NCBI GenBank assembly: GCA_028095005.1
Contig: CM051459.1
Span: forward strand, 203,523,902 to 203,587,901
From: Rhynchospora pubera
Lineage: Eukaryota; Streptophyta; Magnoliopsida; Poales; Cyperaceae
Reading direction: 5' to 3'
DNA: 64,000 bases
Below the pieces are notes generated by a model. That model made no database searches. It was not told the origin of the DNA and was given only the letters and a program-made list of their open reading frames with translations. Position 1 is the first letter of the stretch, and each line of letters starts with the position of its first letter. Position numbers and translations under genes: made by a program. Positions 11,601 to 22,282 of this stretch are shown one piece after another.

Positions 11601-14600
11601 TTGTGGTCACAACAAATTAGCAATGGAATGCAGCTTGAAATGATTTTTATTTTAAAATGTCACCAATGCCTAGAAATGTTAAACTGCAAAATATCCATTA
11701 CAGATTAATCCCATAAAAAACATGGGACTATTTTACCGGCTTATGCACAAAATGTCAAAAATTATCTAACACCCTGTAAATTAAAAGATCGTAAATCATA
11801 CACCAAACAAACATGACAATCATAATACAGAGGTATGTAATATGAAAAGGCCAAATGCATGCTTCCTCTCCGCTTATTTCAAAGATACCCAAAGTAGGCT
11901 TCCTTAAGATTCATTAGTGGAAAAGCAAGGAAACTGTAAATTCTGGTATACTCAGGAAATTAGGACAGATAGGAGCATGTTAAACATTTCTCATGTTGCA
12001 TAATTATGTATTGGAAGTTGGGCACTTTTAGGCCAGGTATAAAGTAATTCCAGAAGAGAAAAGGGAATTTGAGAAATACAGTCTCTTCAGCTGACAATAT
12101 GCCACCACCAAAAAAATCAAGCCCCATCAATTGCTTTACAGAGACTTCTCTATTCTCTAAAGGTGGGAATCCACATGTGCTGACCTGTTTATTAGTTGAA
12201 CAGTCAAAAAGAGATACTGGAACAATACAATTATACCACTGGTGTAAATCAAGTACAATATTCTCCATATTTGCAAATAGCATATACACCATTTCTTCTA
12301 TTTGTTATTAAATAAACAACATGTAGCATTGTTTACAGAAAACCTAAGCATCACAACCAAGTTTAAGCCAGCCAGAAGCTAGCCTGCCTTAATCTCCTCT
12401 TTATACTATCTCAAACTATATATTTTCTTTTTGAAATAGTAGATAAAAGGCTTATTAAATTTTCATTGAAGTAATGAAAAAGAATGTTACATGATATACT
12501 AAAACAGAAAGGAAGGAAACTGTATAGGGAACAGTATAGAAAACAATTGCAGGAAACTAGATACAGGAAGCATTCCTCAAATTTAAAAAATGGCGGTCCT
12601 AACTACAAGTACAAAGCATGTTGTGTGTTATCTCAGACAAATACTTTAATTTAGTTTGGAGCTGCTTATCGTGATTTTAGTTTCAGTATGGAGAGGGTCA
12701 TTAGTTTATTAATATGAGGACAAATCTGACAATATTGATTGAGATAAAGATGTTCCACAATGCTGGTCTATGATGCATCAAATAATGTATATTTAGCAAT
12801 CATATGAAAAATGGAGTATTGCATCCAATCCTACAAAAGAACAAACTTACTCGAAGGGGAAGGAGAATAGATAAAAAGAACAAACCTTAAAAGTACAATC
12901 CAGTTGTAGCTCTCCCTCAGCAACAATTACTGTATTCTCAACAAAGAAACCAGATGTTATTTTGTGTTTTGTGTTAAGGTAAATTATATCTTCATTGCAA
13001 CATTTCCCAGAAATGTGTTTTAGAATAGGTGGATTGAACTTGTCTGGGTTACAAAGCTTCAGGGAACTTATCAGCTAAGACGCATATGGGAAAAGGAGAT
13101 TCAAGATTTGAATGCCAGTATTTGTATATTAGGTTTTGGGGTTTTTAAACCTTCTTCAAAATTAAATAATAATAGAATTACACATATACAACAAAAGCGA
13201 ATGACAATGAGAAAATTATGTTTATATATGATAGCAGCTTTTTCCTCCTTTTGTGGTTTATACATAAAACCTAGTATGTAAATAAAGAAAGGATATTGCA
13301 TCAGATAAATCAATAGCAATTGCAGCTGTCAAATCCTCCAAGTAGAATCGGCCTTCTTCAAGCTGAGAAATAACGCCAGTTATCCATCTTCGACCTTTAC
13401 ACCCAGTTAATGACTGTATAGTTGTTATCTACATTCAAAAAGAAAAGGACGAAAAAAAGATATAACTATTAACAGTACTTCCCAAGCAAATGGAAAATAT
13501 ATCGATATGCATTTGCACATACCAATATGCATTGACTCATATCATACAGAATTACAGATAAAACTTTCACCAAACGAATCTTTTTGTTTGTTTTGAATTT
13601 CTTTTTGTTTGTTAAGGCTTCATTGAAGCAGAACTGCAGGAGGCATGCTAATTGTGGTAAAACAAGGTTGATACCTTGCAACTCTCATCTTCCATCAATT
13701 CAGTAACAAAAGCTGGTGTGGAGAAGTACTTATCACGAGTAAGCCTCTGCAGCATCAGCTGGTACCGATCCCGGTACAGTGCAGCCTTATCAGCAGCTTC
13801 TCCATGGATAGGCAATTTCCCTGTATGCCTGCATAAGAGTTCTACTATCAGAGTTTCATTCAGGCCTGGAAAAAGAGCAACTCCCTCATACCCTTGATAG
13901 TGCAAGAAATCCCATTGACACCCATCTTCCCCTTTAACCTTTTTAATCTATAAACAACATTCCCTGATCATGGCGTTGTCTGGTCTTTGCCACAAATATC
14001 CTTGTTAATTAGACATTGCTGCAACTTCAGAAGGTATTTCGAGATTTAAAGCTCAATTTAGGGGATATTAGAAAAGAATAAAGGCAAAGAATATGAATCA
14101 AACTGCATTAGTAGATGGGCTTACTCATAAAATACATTTTTGATGGGATCGTAACGAAATCTCGGTATAACAAATGCATCGATAACACGTAGGGCTGTAC
14201 GGCTACTGACAGACGTCGATGTGGGGTCTATTGCAGATTCAGCCTCCAACAGTAAATCAATCACTGTTTGCACTGCCTCCTTATCTAATATGGTTGATTT
14301 GACTGCAAACATTCACCAAAGTTCAATACTCTTCTATTCATTTTTTTCAATAAAAAGCCTCCCAATTTTGGGTTTAAAAGAGCTAGCATTCCCCTCATTC
14401 TCTTCGGGGGAAGACCCACCCCAATTAGACAAGAGATAAAACTGCATTCCCCCAAATTTTAACGATTTGTAAGAGGCAACTTCAAAATTGCACGAACCTA
14501 AAACTCTTAAAGGAGCAAAATGACTCTATCAGGAAACTGAAGGGACCGGCTTTCTCGAATGAGAGAAATTCATTATACGTCGGATAGAGAATTTACCTAG

Positions 14601-14615
14601 TGAGAGAAAATTGGG

Positions 14616-14654
<39 letters not shown>

Positions 14655-14829
14655 GGAACTCACGAGATTCCTTCTCGATGCCGTCGATTAGGATTTCGAG
14701 CGCCTCTTCCTCGGCCTCTGGGAAGCGAGAGATGAAAGACAGCACTGCGTCCAAGGCGTCGACTTTTAAGGTGAAACCTCTTATCCGAAACTTCTTTTGC
14801 GCCTTCTTTCTCATAGCCGCCTCTCCCAT
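8628..14829 (-). CDS. DPB2: DNA polymerase epsilon subunit B (DPB2/POLE2)
   Basis: Encodes the essential second subunit of the leading-strand replicative polymerase epsilon. It binds the catalytic POL2 chain and links it to the CMG helicase in S phase. Thirteen exons, minus strand, all in phase: 14664-14829, 14125-14302, 13675-13828, 13297-13428, 12886-12963, 12080-12184, 11477-11557, 10840-10970, 10404-10498, 9969-10068, 9592-9706, 9372-9482, 8628-8774. The product is 530 residues, close to the plant norm. Diagnostic segments include KKFRIRGFTLKVDALDAVLS, TGKLPIHGEAADKAALYRDR, MGNFCSKPCNLAFHSFSDLR, RFLFIPGPDD, YRMRRACLVPPSTEET, ITHQSHLCPLPL and ITCFNPGSF..AAYRPCTKDVEL, covering the OB fold and the inactive phosphoesterase-like domain. 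Intron 4 is non-canonical (AT-AC, see separate entry). An E2F site lies 67 bp upstream of the ATG. Confidence 0.97.
10143..10313. mobile_element. Small MITE-like element in a DPB2 intron
   Basis: Imperfect inverted ends of about 27 bp: CTGTTTGGTAGTTCATGGAA continuing to TAAGAAC on the left, and GTTCTTATTCCACACACTTC continuing to CAAACACG on the right. The inside also has inverted GGAATAAGAA/TTCTTATTCC copies. It sits wholly inside the intron between the exons starting at 10404 and 10068. I could not fix a target-site duplication. Confidence 0.5.
12964..13296 (-). other. Candidate U12-type AT-AC intron of DPB2 (333 bp)
   Basis: Between codons ..GAT GCA and AAA ATA ACA the minus strand starts the intron with ATATCCTTT, the exact U12 5' splice site. 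It ends with CAC directly before AAAATAACATCTGG. A branch-site-like TACCTTAAC (consensus TTCCTTAAC, 8 of 9) has its branch A about 10 nt before the AC end, as U12 introns require. No GT-AG pair was found that keeps the frame and gives the conserved reading ..LSDA|KITSGFF... . Confidence 0.88.
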
Positions 14830-14895
14830 CGCTTAATCAATCGGAGCTCAGTACCTCCCTCCCTCTCTCTCTCTCTCTCTGGGTTTGTGAAATGG

Positions 14896-14903
14896 GCGGG
14901 AAA
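14896..14903 (-). promoter_or_regulatory. E2F-binding site upstream of DPB2
   Basis: The minus strand reads TTTCCCGC, a perfect match to the plant E2F consensus TTTSSCGC, 67 bp upstream of the DPB2 ATG (14829). S-phase genes commonly carry such sites close to the start. A CT-rich stretch (about 14850-14880) lies between the site and the ATG. Confidence 0.75.
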
Positions 14904-14992
14904 ACAAGGGAGATTTTGGAGGGAAATGGTGGCTACTAAAGTGGGTCCCACTATTAGCGCAGAGAGAGGGTCGTAACAAAAGGGAAATATGG

Positions 14993-15121
14993 GGCCGTTT
15001 GATCAGTGGGAATTTGGTATTTACTGTAAACAATTTAAATTCTTTATAAAATTATATATTTCTCAATAATTTATATCTAGTAATAAAAAATTTTTCATAT
15101 TCCTAAGCGATCCAAACGGCC
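14993..15121. mobile_element. MITE with GGCCGTTTG / CAAACGGCC ends
   Basis: About 130 bp between GGCCGTTTGATC and GATCCAAACGGCC. The AT-rich inside includes AAACAATTTAAATTC and TCCTAAGCGATCC. The same layout recurs at 35524-35679, 41477-41634, 49899-50055 and 50059-50192, so this looks like one dispersed family. It lies about 160 bp upstream of the DPB2 start. Confidence 0.6.
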
Positions 15122-15229
15122 ACATTATATTTGTATATAATTGTATTATCTTTTTTTTTTCATTTTTAGTAATTTAATATTATTTAATAAAACTAGTATT
15201 ATGGTTCTATATTTTTATGACAAGGAAGA

Positions 15230-15490
15230 AACAGTAGGCCAGAAAACGGCGACCGTTTTGATCGTCTTTTCGTTTCGTCTAAAACGAAGTAAAACGGTTA
15301 AAGATTTTAGTTGCGTTTTAAAAACGAAACGGTTAACGCAAGTATGAAATGGTTTCGTCCATGTGTATTTTCGTGATTTCGATCGTTTCATTCAAAACGA
15401 AACGATTAATGCAAATAATAATCAGTTTCGTGTCCAAAACGCAACGATCAACGCAATAGTCCAGTTGCGTGATCGTTTTACACGTTATGC
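15230..15490. repeat. Degenerate AAAACGAAACG / GTTAACGCA repeat region
   Basis: Short variants of AAAACGAAACGGTTAACGCA recur at about 15275-15300, 15322-15343, 15394-15415 and 15436-15456, on both strands, with TTTCGT interspersed. The region contrasts with the AT-rich flanks. It is not coding and I do not recognise its family. Confidence 0.6.
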
Positions 15491-17687
15491 ACCCAGCACC
15501 CCTAAGAAACAGTGACATGCTATAATGCTATTGGTTCGTTTGATAAAAGAGAACTTTAAAGATTATTGTTTTCTTACAGAGGGACGATACTGTTATTCTG
15601 ATTTGTCCATATTACGTGAAACAATTATGTCAATGTATTAATTTTCTTATAATTAGCTTGAAATTATAATAATCATTAATAAATAATTTATAACTTCGGT
15701 ACTTAAATATAATGTATACTATTTTTACATCATATACATTAAAATGATAAAATTTGATACATATTTTATTATTTATCAAATGAATAAAAAATAATTTTAC
15801 GATCATTAGTTGAATACTAAATGACATTTAAAGTATGAGAATTTTGATGTAGAACCAACCTTCAAAATTAATAAAAATATCGATTTAAATTTTGTTTACT
15901 TAATTTTAAAAAATATTTTAGTCAGAAGTATATGTCCCGTGTTGCAATACAACTTGTTGCAGCTTGACTATTTTCTCTGATATGAAGTTTGACTAAAATA
16001 TTTATATTTTATGTAGGAAATAGAATATTGAATCCAGTAGAGAATATTAGTTACATGTTTTGATCCCAATTTCATGCTTAAGAAAGAAACTCGAACATTG
16101 AATTCACTGTTTCACTATTAAGAAACACCTATCCCCATTTCTTTCTTAAACAGAGATTGAATTGCTGAACCGCAATTTTAATTTCTAACATTTGTTATGA
16201 ACAATAAAACCTGCGGAACTCCACCTCATGAAAAAAATAAAATAATAAAATCCCCAACTCGAAGTTTTGGTCTTGCAACATTTGGACCACAATAATTTAA
16301 TATTTGATCTAGATTCTAGAGTTCGAATTTTAGAGTTTTGGATGACTAATGGGAGCTCATTTTAAATTGAAGGCCTTTTTGTTTTGTCGAGCTCTATATT
16401 CTCCCAGAGAAAAGTACCAAATTTAATTATTGGCATTTTATCTCTAATAATTTTTCTTGTCCTGGATACCTCCAATATATTAGTCTCGTGCAATGTATTA
16501 GAATTAGAAAAGAAAAGTGTGGTTTGGTCCCAGCAAAGATTACGGCCCTGAATAGTGATGACAAAATTAAATTTGAAGAACTGAAATTAGACATGCGCAA
16601 TCTTGGATGCCAGATATGCTATTCCATGATGCACATGAATATGCATGTTTAGTTTTCTTTTATTATCGGAAAGAAAAAAAACATTAAATTTGGCTTCTGC
16701 AAAATTATTACAGTATGCCTGGGTCCATTAAGCTAGACTTACACACAAACTTCCAACTGAAAGTATATATGAAATTTAACATGTAATGTAGCCATCAAAT
16801 AGTTTCTGTGTACTTTTTTTTTAGATTAAAGTTATTTTAGATACTGCGAGACTATGTGAAATTTCAAAAGGCTTTTACTTTCTCACTTGAAAAAAGAAAG
16901 GTTAATTTTTGTCCAATATTCATCGGGATAGCACAGCTAGCTCTTAAATAAACTTCATGGAACTTTAAGCTGATTAATTATAAAATTGCTATTTCGTTTC
17001 AGAAATATCTTCTAGTTTCGGCTTCTCTCTAACTTATAGATCTCTTCAACTTAGAGGTAACGGGATTATGGGACTGACTTGCATCTCTTTGTTTACAATA
17101 TGAAGAACAATACTGTCCCAAAAGGCCAAAAGTAACGGTACAACTTTTTGAACAAATTAGCAAAACACAAGTGTTATTTCGCATTTGAAAAATAAATCAG
17201 AACTTCGAAATAATTGTTAATTATTCTTCGTCCCTTCAAACATACCCTTCCCCGTTATGTTCATCATTTATCCTGGAAGCACAATCAAATGATTTGGATG
17301 TAATTGTATACAATTGAATTGACACGTCCACTCGGGGGAGACCCTTGACCCTTGTGGCCTTGTACAATCTAATGAATTTATAGCTAAATGGCCTTTTTTT
17401 TTCATTTAAACATGAAAACTAAAACAAGCGGGCCAGCCAGAGAATATGGTATCCGGAAAGAAAAACAACCACAGAATTCTGGCTTTCCAAACAACTTCAA
17501 CCAACACAAGCGCAATATACCATTAGTAAATATCCAGTTATCCACAACATTTTCATACAAATACAAAGTAACAAAAGCAACAATATGCACAATTGCACAA
17601 ACCCAAATGAGGACACGACATCAACACAGACCCAACAGTAACAAACTCCAACCACAAGCTAACTAAAATACAACAAAACTGCACTTT
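15491..17687. other. Intergenic region between DPB2 and NDC80, no gene seen
   Basis: AT-rich, stop-rich spacer of about 2.2 kb downstream of NDC80. Small open frames at 15630-15827 and 17388-17666 have no codon bias or motif. The part nearest 17687 is the NDC80 3' flank. Confidence 0.6.
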
Positions 17688-20600
17688 TTACTCTACAGAA
17701 GGAGATCGAGCCCGCTTAAGGCCTGGCTTGGGAACAACGGAGTTCACCTTTGTAGATAAAGCTGCCACAAAATCGATGTATTCCGCCAAATCTGACTTCC
17801 TCTGAACAGTCATTGACTCCTCATGTTCCTTAAATTCTGTTGCAACGTCCATCAGCACTATCAGATCATAAGCAACACGTTGGGTTTCTTCTTCAGCTAC
17901 TCTAACAGCATCTCTTAGTCTCATTTCAGCATTCTATCAAATAACAAAGAAAATAACTTTTAGATTGGAGATCAAATACCTACAGACAGCGTCAAATCAA
18001 GAGAACTGATAGTACCAGAAACTATATGATATGAACTTTAAATGAGCACTATCAAACAAGGGGAAAAAAACACAGAAAGAATTTAGGCATGTTCTTTGTA
18101 GATTTTCGTTCCATTTCAAAAGCATTTGGTCGGTGAACGGTGCTGCTGATAAACTAAACTATTAATTATTTGAACTACCTCTATGCATGACAAATCAGGT
18201 TTTAAACTGCCCCAAATCTGATACAAGCCAAATTTAAACTACAAAGAATATATATAAAATTTTAAATAAATTTTTTATTCTTTTATTTTAAAATATTTTC
18301 TCAGGTGTCATAGTAGTCAAATAAATGCGTTGTTGATCTAATCTATCACATCAATCAATGCATATTAAATAGCAAATAATGGTACAGACACAATCATCAA
18401 ACTCACAACAAGCCCAAAGGAATACACCCAGTTGGTTTGATTAGAAGAAAAAAAATGTTACATTTTTCTGGATCATTGAAAAGTTAGCTGATAGAATTTA
18501 GTTGAACTATTATTACCTTCCGAAATTCTTGAGCCTCATTCTTGATAGAACTTGTCTGATTGTCTCTCTCCAGCAAATCGTCTTTCATTTTCTTTGTTTC
18601 AGCCGCACATGTGGCTCTATATTTCTCCATTTCATTTTGAACGAATCTATAGTGATCCTCAATCTACATAAAAATAAAATAATGATGAGATCCTTTAACA
18701 AAAATAATACTAGACATTTGTTACACTGCATCCTGTTCGGCATGTCTCCAAAGTTATTAAAGAACAACAATCAAGCATTTAGTTTGTTGGATTTAAGAAA
18801 AAATAGATTTCTAAGTAAAATGGAAGTACAACAATCTTATAAGTAAACCATGCCATTTACCCTAAAAAAATTGAATGAACAACATATCCATCTGATATTG
18901 ACAACAACAACAAACCTGGAATTCAGGATTTCTATTTAACAGGACTCCAATTTCAATGAAATGAAAACAAGCACAGGTTTTAATTCTACAGAGTTATTCA
19001 ACAGGACTTGTCAATTTGCATACTACACGACCACCACTTCAATGGTATAAAATAAAAATGTTAGATTCCAAGATATACCAGTCATAGCCAACACAGTTAT
19101 TAAGAATCACAATATACAGTTGTACTTGTTAGATATACACAACAACATGAAAGGAAATAATTACATCATCCAATCTGCCTTGAAGAGTTGTGAGGAACTT
19201 CTTCTTCTCTTCAGGAACCTTGCCTTTATCTTGCAATTCCTCTTGCAATGCAATTGACTCTTCTAGCTTGGAAACAGATATTTTCTTCATTTCTTCTTCG
19301 AGATTCTGTAGCGCTGGCTTAAGTACAGTTTTGTACTCTGCACCAATTACCTCTACTGGTGTTGATCCCTTTGCATTTAGCATGTACTGAAATTCTGTTT
19401 CAAGCTTGAGCCTGGAGAGTTAAAATAAAAGTAAAAGAGAGGGAGGATTTAGCATTTATGCAAATAAAATTGGAAAAATCAGCCGTATATCCCTCAAATA
19501 TTTTCTAATCAGCCATATACCCTCATATTCTTTATTATTAGTAATTTATCCTTCCAATCATCACCAATACTGTCCTTTACCCTTTTTTATTAATTTAACT
19601 GAAAGATTAATTCTGAAAATTCATTTGTTGAAATTTAAGACTTATGAGCCCCTTTCCTTTCCAAGGGAAAAGGCTCACGTCAGGCCTTATTAACAAAAGG
19701 TTCAGATGCAATCAATTTCAAAAGATTATATGAACCTAAAACTATGGCTAATTTCCAATAAAATTATACTGAAACACAAATCAGGTTAACATAACCAAAG
19801 CTAACTGAAACTAGTCTATACAAAACTGCACAGAAGCCTTCAAAAACAAAAAGAAAGAACTTACTTTCTGATGGCCTGATTGCATTGCTCAAGAACAACC
19901 TCCATCTCATCCAATTTATGAGCAATTCCGGCTTCAGCCTCCCACACCTTCTCCTCAGCCACACTCTTTGCATTCTTGGCTTCTTCGATATCCCTCTCCA
20001 TGGCTTGCATCTCCCGTTTCATCCTGTCCATATCCCTGACACTAACTCCCTGCAAGCCTATCCTCTTCTCCAGCTCATTCTTCTCGTCGGACAGCCGTTT
20101 GTACTCCTTGTTCTTAACCTCCAGTTCCTTCTCTAGCCCATCACGTGTCTCCTCCATTTCACGAAGCCGCTCGGTCCAGGTCTCCACCACCGCCTCAAAT
20201 TTTTTCTTATCCTCCATTAACAACCCTCTTCTTTTCTCCAGTTCATCCCTTGGGAAAGGCCCAGAGATTGCGGCTTCAAGCTTTGCCTCAAGATCAGCAA
20301 TCTCCTTCTCCATCCCCTCTGCCTGCTCAGATGAGACAGCCGCACGAGCCCGCAAATCAGAAGCATACTCTTCATCAAGCTCCTCTACAGCCTCATCATC
20401 GCCGGAAAGGAAAAGGCTGTAGCTCTGAGTGATATAAAGCTCCAAGTCATTCGGTTTGGAATCAGGAGGTGGAGTCTGGGAGAGGTGATCATTCAGAGCA
20501 GCAAGCTGGGTAAGCCAGTAGAGAACGGCGAGAACCGTGGGCCAGATGTGAGGAGTGCCGGGCGCCTTGAGAGCGGATTTGTTGATTTTAACCGGGCAGC

Positions 20601-20973
20601 TCATTAGTTGAAGAAAAGAGAGAAGGTCCTCCTGGAAGGACTTGTCAGAGACGGGAAAGTCGAGGCGCAAGAGGATGAATTGGAAGGCGGAGACGATGTC
20701 GCGGCCGGAGGGGTAAGGGGGTTTGAGAGAGACAGGGGCCTGGTGGGAGATGAGGAAGGAGTTGACGTAGGAGAGAGCGGAGGCCTGAGAGCCGCGGTCG
20801 GAGAGGATGGAGGAGGAGATGGAGATGCGCGTGCCAGTGGAGGAGGGGAGGCTGCTGACGCTCGTGGCGTCGGAGTCGCGGCGCCCGGCCCGGTCGAAGG
20901 CGCGCGAGAGGTTCATCGTCGGCACGCCGGACCCGCCCGGAGGCTTCGGGAGGCGCCGGGCTCCTTGCCGCAT
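17688..20973 (-). CDS. NDC80: Kinetochore protein NDC80 (HEC1)
   Basis: The NDC80 subunit of the outer-kinetochore NDC80 complex, which joins chromosomes to spindle microtubules together with NUF2, SPC24 and SPC25. Four exons, minus strand, in phase: 19865-20973, 19165-19411, 18517-18663, 17688-17933; 582 residues. The ATG at 20973 (MRQGARRLPKPPGG) is chosen. The open frame continues 47 codons further upstream, but those codons read as non-conserved leader. An N-terminal basic tail and a SYVNSFLISH...FQEDLLSFLQLMSCP segment lead into the calponin-homology domain, with SALKAPGTPHIWPTVLAVLYWL as its signature (about residues 60-200). A long coiled coil follows from about 240, with EKRIGLQGVSVRDMDRMKRE and CNQAIRKLKLETEFQ. 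The C-terminal exon ends in a basic tail (PKPGLKRARSP). Expression is probably cell-cycle controlled: an E2F site is 68 bp upstream. Confidence 0.96.
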
Positions 20974-21040
20974 TGTTCTTGCTCCGAGAGATCTAGGGTT
21001 TGGGTTTTGGGGTTTTGGGAGAGTGGAGAGTGGGTTCAAT

Positions 21041-21048
21041 TTTCCCGC
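21041..21048 (+). promoter_or_regulatory. E2F-binding site upstream of NDC80
   Basis: TTTCCCGC on the plus strand, a perfect TTTSSCGC match, 68 bp upstream of the NDC80 ATG. Spacing is almost the same as for the site at DPB2. A MITE begins about 77 bp further upstream (21125), so the native proximal promoter is short. Confidence 0.7.
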
Positions 21049-21124
21049 TCCGGAAGTTTTGAGGTTTTGGAGACGAAGAACTGTTTGGTTTTGTTTTGAA
21101 ATAAAATCGTACACAAAGGGGGGA

Positions 21125-21318
21125 GCGTATCCTCTGGATGGTTGTTACTCAACCATCCAGTGGACGTCTTTCGATACGAGCCGTCTGATTTAATCTAAAC
21201 GGTTAGATTTTTTCGGGCCTATCAATCTTAGTATCATGCACGGGACATTTATAGCCATTGAGATTAAATCAGACGGCTGAGATCGAACCATCCACTGGAT
21301 GGCCATCCAGAGGATGCG
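21125..21318. mobile_element. Small MITE with (G)CGYATCCTCTGGATGG ends in the NDC80 promoter
   Basis: Inverted ends GCGTATCCTCTGGATGGT and ACCATCCACTGGATGG..CCATCCAGAGGATGCG enclose about 195 bp. An internal second inverted pair, GAGCCGTCTGATTTAATCT and GATTAAATCAGACGGC, lies around CGGGCCTATCAATCTTAG. The terminal CGCATCCTCTGG is also the left end of the larger element starting at 21384. The middle is shared with the element at 36148. Confidence 0.75.
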
Positions 21319-22183
21319 AAGTCAGGATCCGACTCCCAGATCAGGGTGTTAAAAAAGTAAAAAAGGCCCTTTGTGGACTTCGCATCCTCTGGTCGGCGCC
21401 TTAAAAACGACCAGGTGGTCGTTTCTGATCTGAACCGTCCGATCTAAACGGACGGTCCGGTCTCAATCGATTCTTCCGTCAAAAAAAAAAAAAGAAAAAA
21501 TCGCGTATACAGTTCGTATCGTCCCTTTCTTTTCGACATTTTCGTTCACAGAGCCGTTATTAGAGATGAAAAAGAGAGAGCGAGAGAGAAGAAAGCGAGA
21601 GACAGAAAGAGAAATTCCTAAATTTGCGTCGTGGCTAGGCATCGTGGAGGCTAGGCGAGAGAGAAGAAGCAATCATTGTCGAGACTAGGCGTCGTGGAGG
21701 GCTTCGATCTGGTAAACCCTAGATTTGCGTCGACGGAGAGAAACCCTAGGCTGAGCTCGGTCCCTTTTCAAGACTGAGAACCTCCCTCTCTCTCTGCCTC
21801 CCTTCGTAACAGGTACTACTACTCAGAACCTCCCTCTCTGTCAGTTCTCAATTTTGCTTCACAATCAAACCAATTGTGACGGATTGATCGCTTGCACAAA
21901 GAAATTATGAAATAGCAATTGTGACCTTATCCATACGAATACCCTATATTGCTATTTGCCCTGATGGTTTCACTTCATTTGGAGTTCAATTAAGATAATA
22001 TGATTCCAAGCATCAAATCAATGAAGCAACAAAAGAATCCGTAGGTGCATTTTATATCTTTGACTACTTGGTTTGGGACTGCCAAAATCATTGAGATGAG
22101 CAACTCTAGGTTGCAATTTTCAACAAAAGGGTACAGCAAGTATCAACTGAAAACTAAAAATATGGGGTATATGTATATCACAC

Positions 22184-22282
22184 CTTCTTGTGCTCCTTTG
22201 CTTTAAGTTGGACCTGCGAGTGTTCCAGGTTGACAAATGCAGGTGCCACAATCTCTAAATCAAGAGAATCTGTGCCATTATT
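22184..22282 (-). pseudogene. Captured exon-like fragment (family unknown)
   Basis: Inside the transposon, minus strand. A 99-nt open block is flanked by AG and GT (ATCGAG| ... CACAAGAAG|GTGTGA). It reads NNGTDSLDLEIVAPAFVNLE followed by HSQVQLKAKEHKK. The clean splice borders and protein-like composition suggest a captured exon of a host gene that I do not recognise. Confidence 0.45.

Noticed and set aside
13293..13296. A GT-AG solution for DPB2 intron 4
   Set aside because: Alternative donors such as CTAG|GTTTTA would add non-conserved residues and no matching AG acceptor sits before AAAATAACATC.
13648..13905. Minus-strand ORF starting MHYQGYEGV as a separate gene
   Set aside because: Only the part from 13828 down is coding, as DPB2 exon 3; the start is intronic.
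20974..21114. 47-residue N-terminal extension of NDC80
   Set aside because: It is open by chance, overlaps the E2F site and probable leader, and MRQGARR fits the start of the family.
19976..21193. Long plus-strand open frames opposite NDC80
   Set aside because: They mirror the GC-rich first exon and encode low-complexity Ser- or Gly/Glu-rich products without family features.
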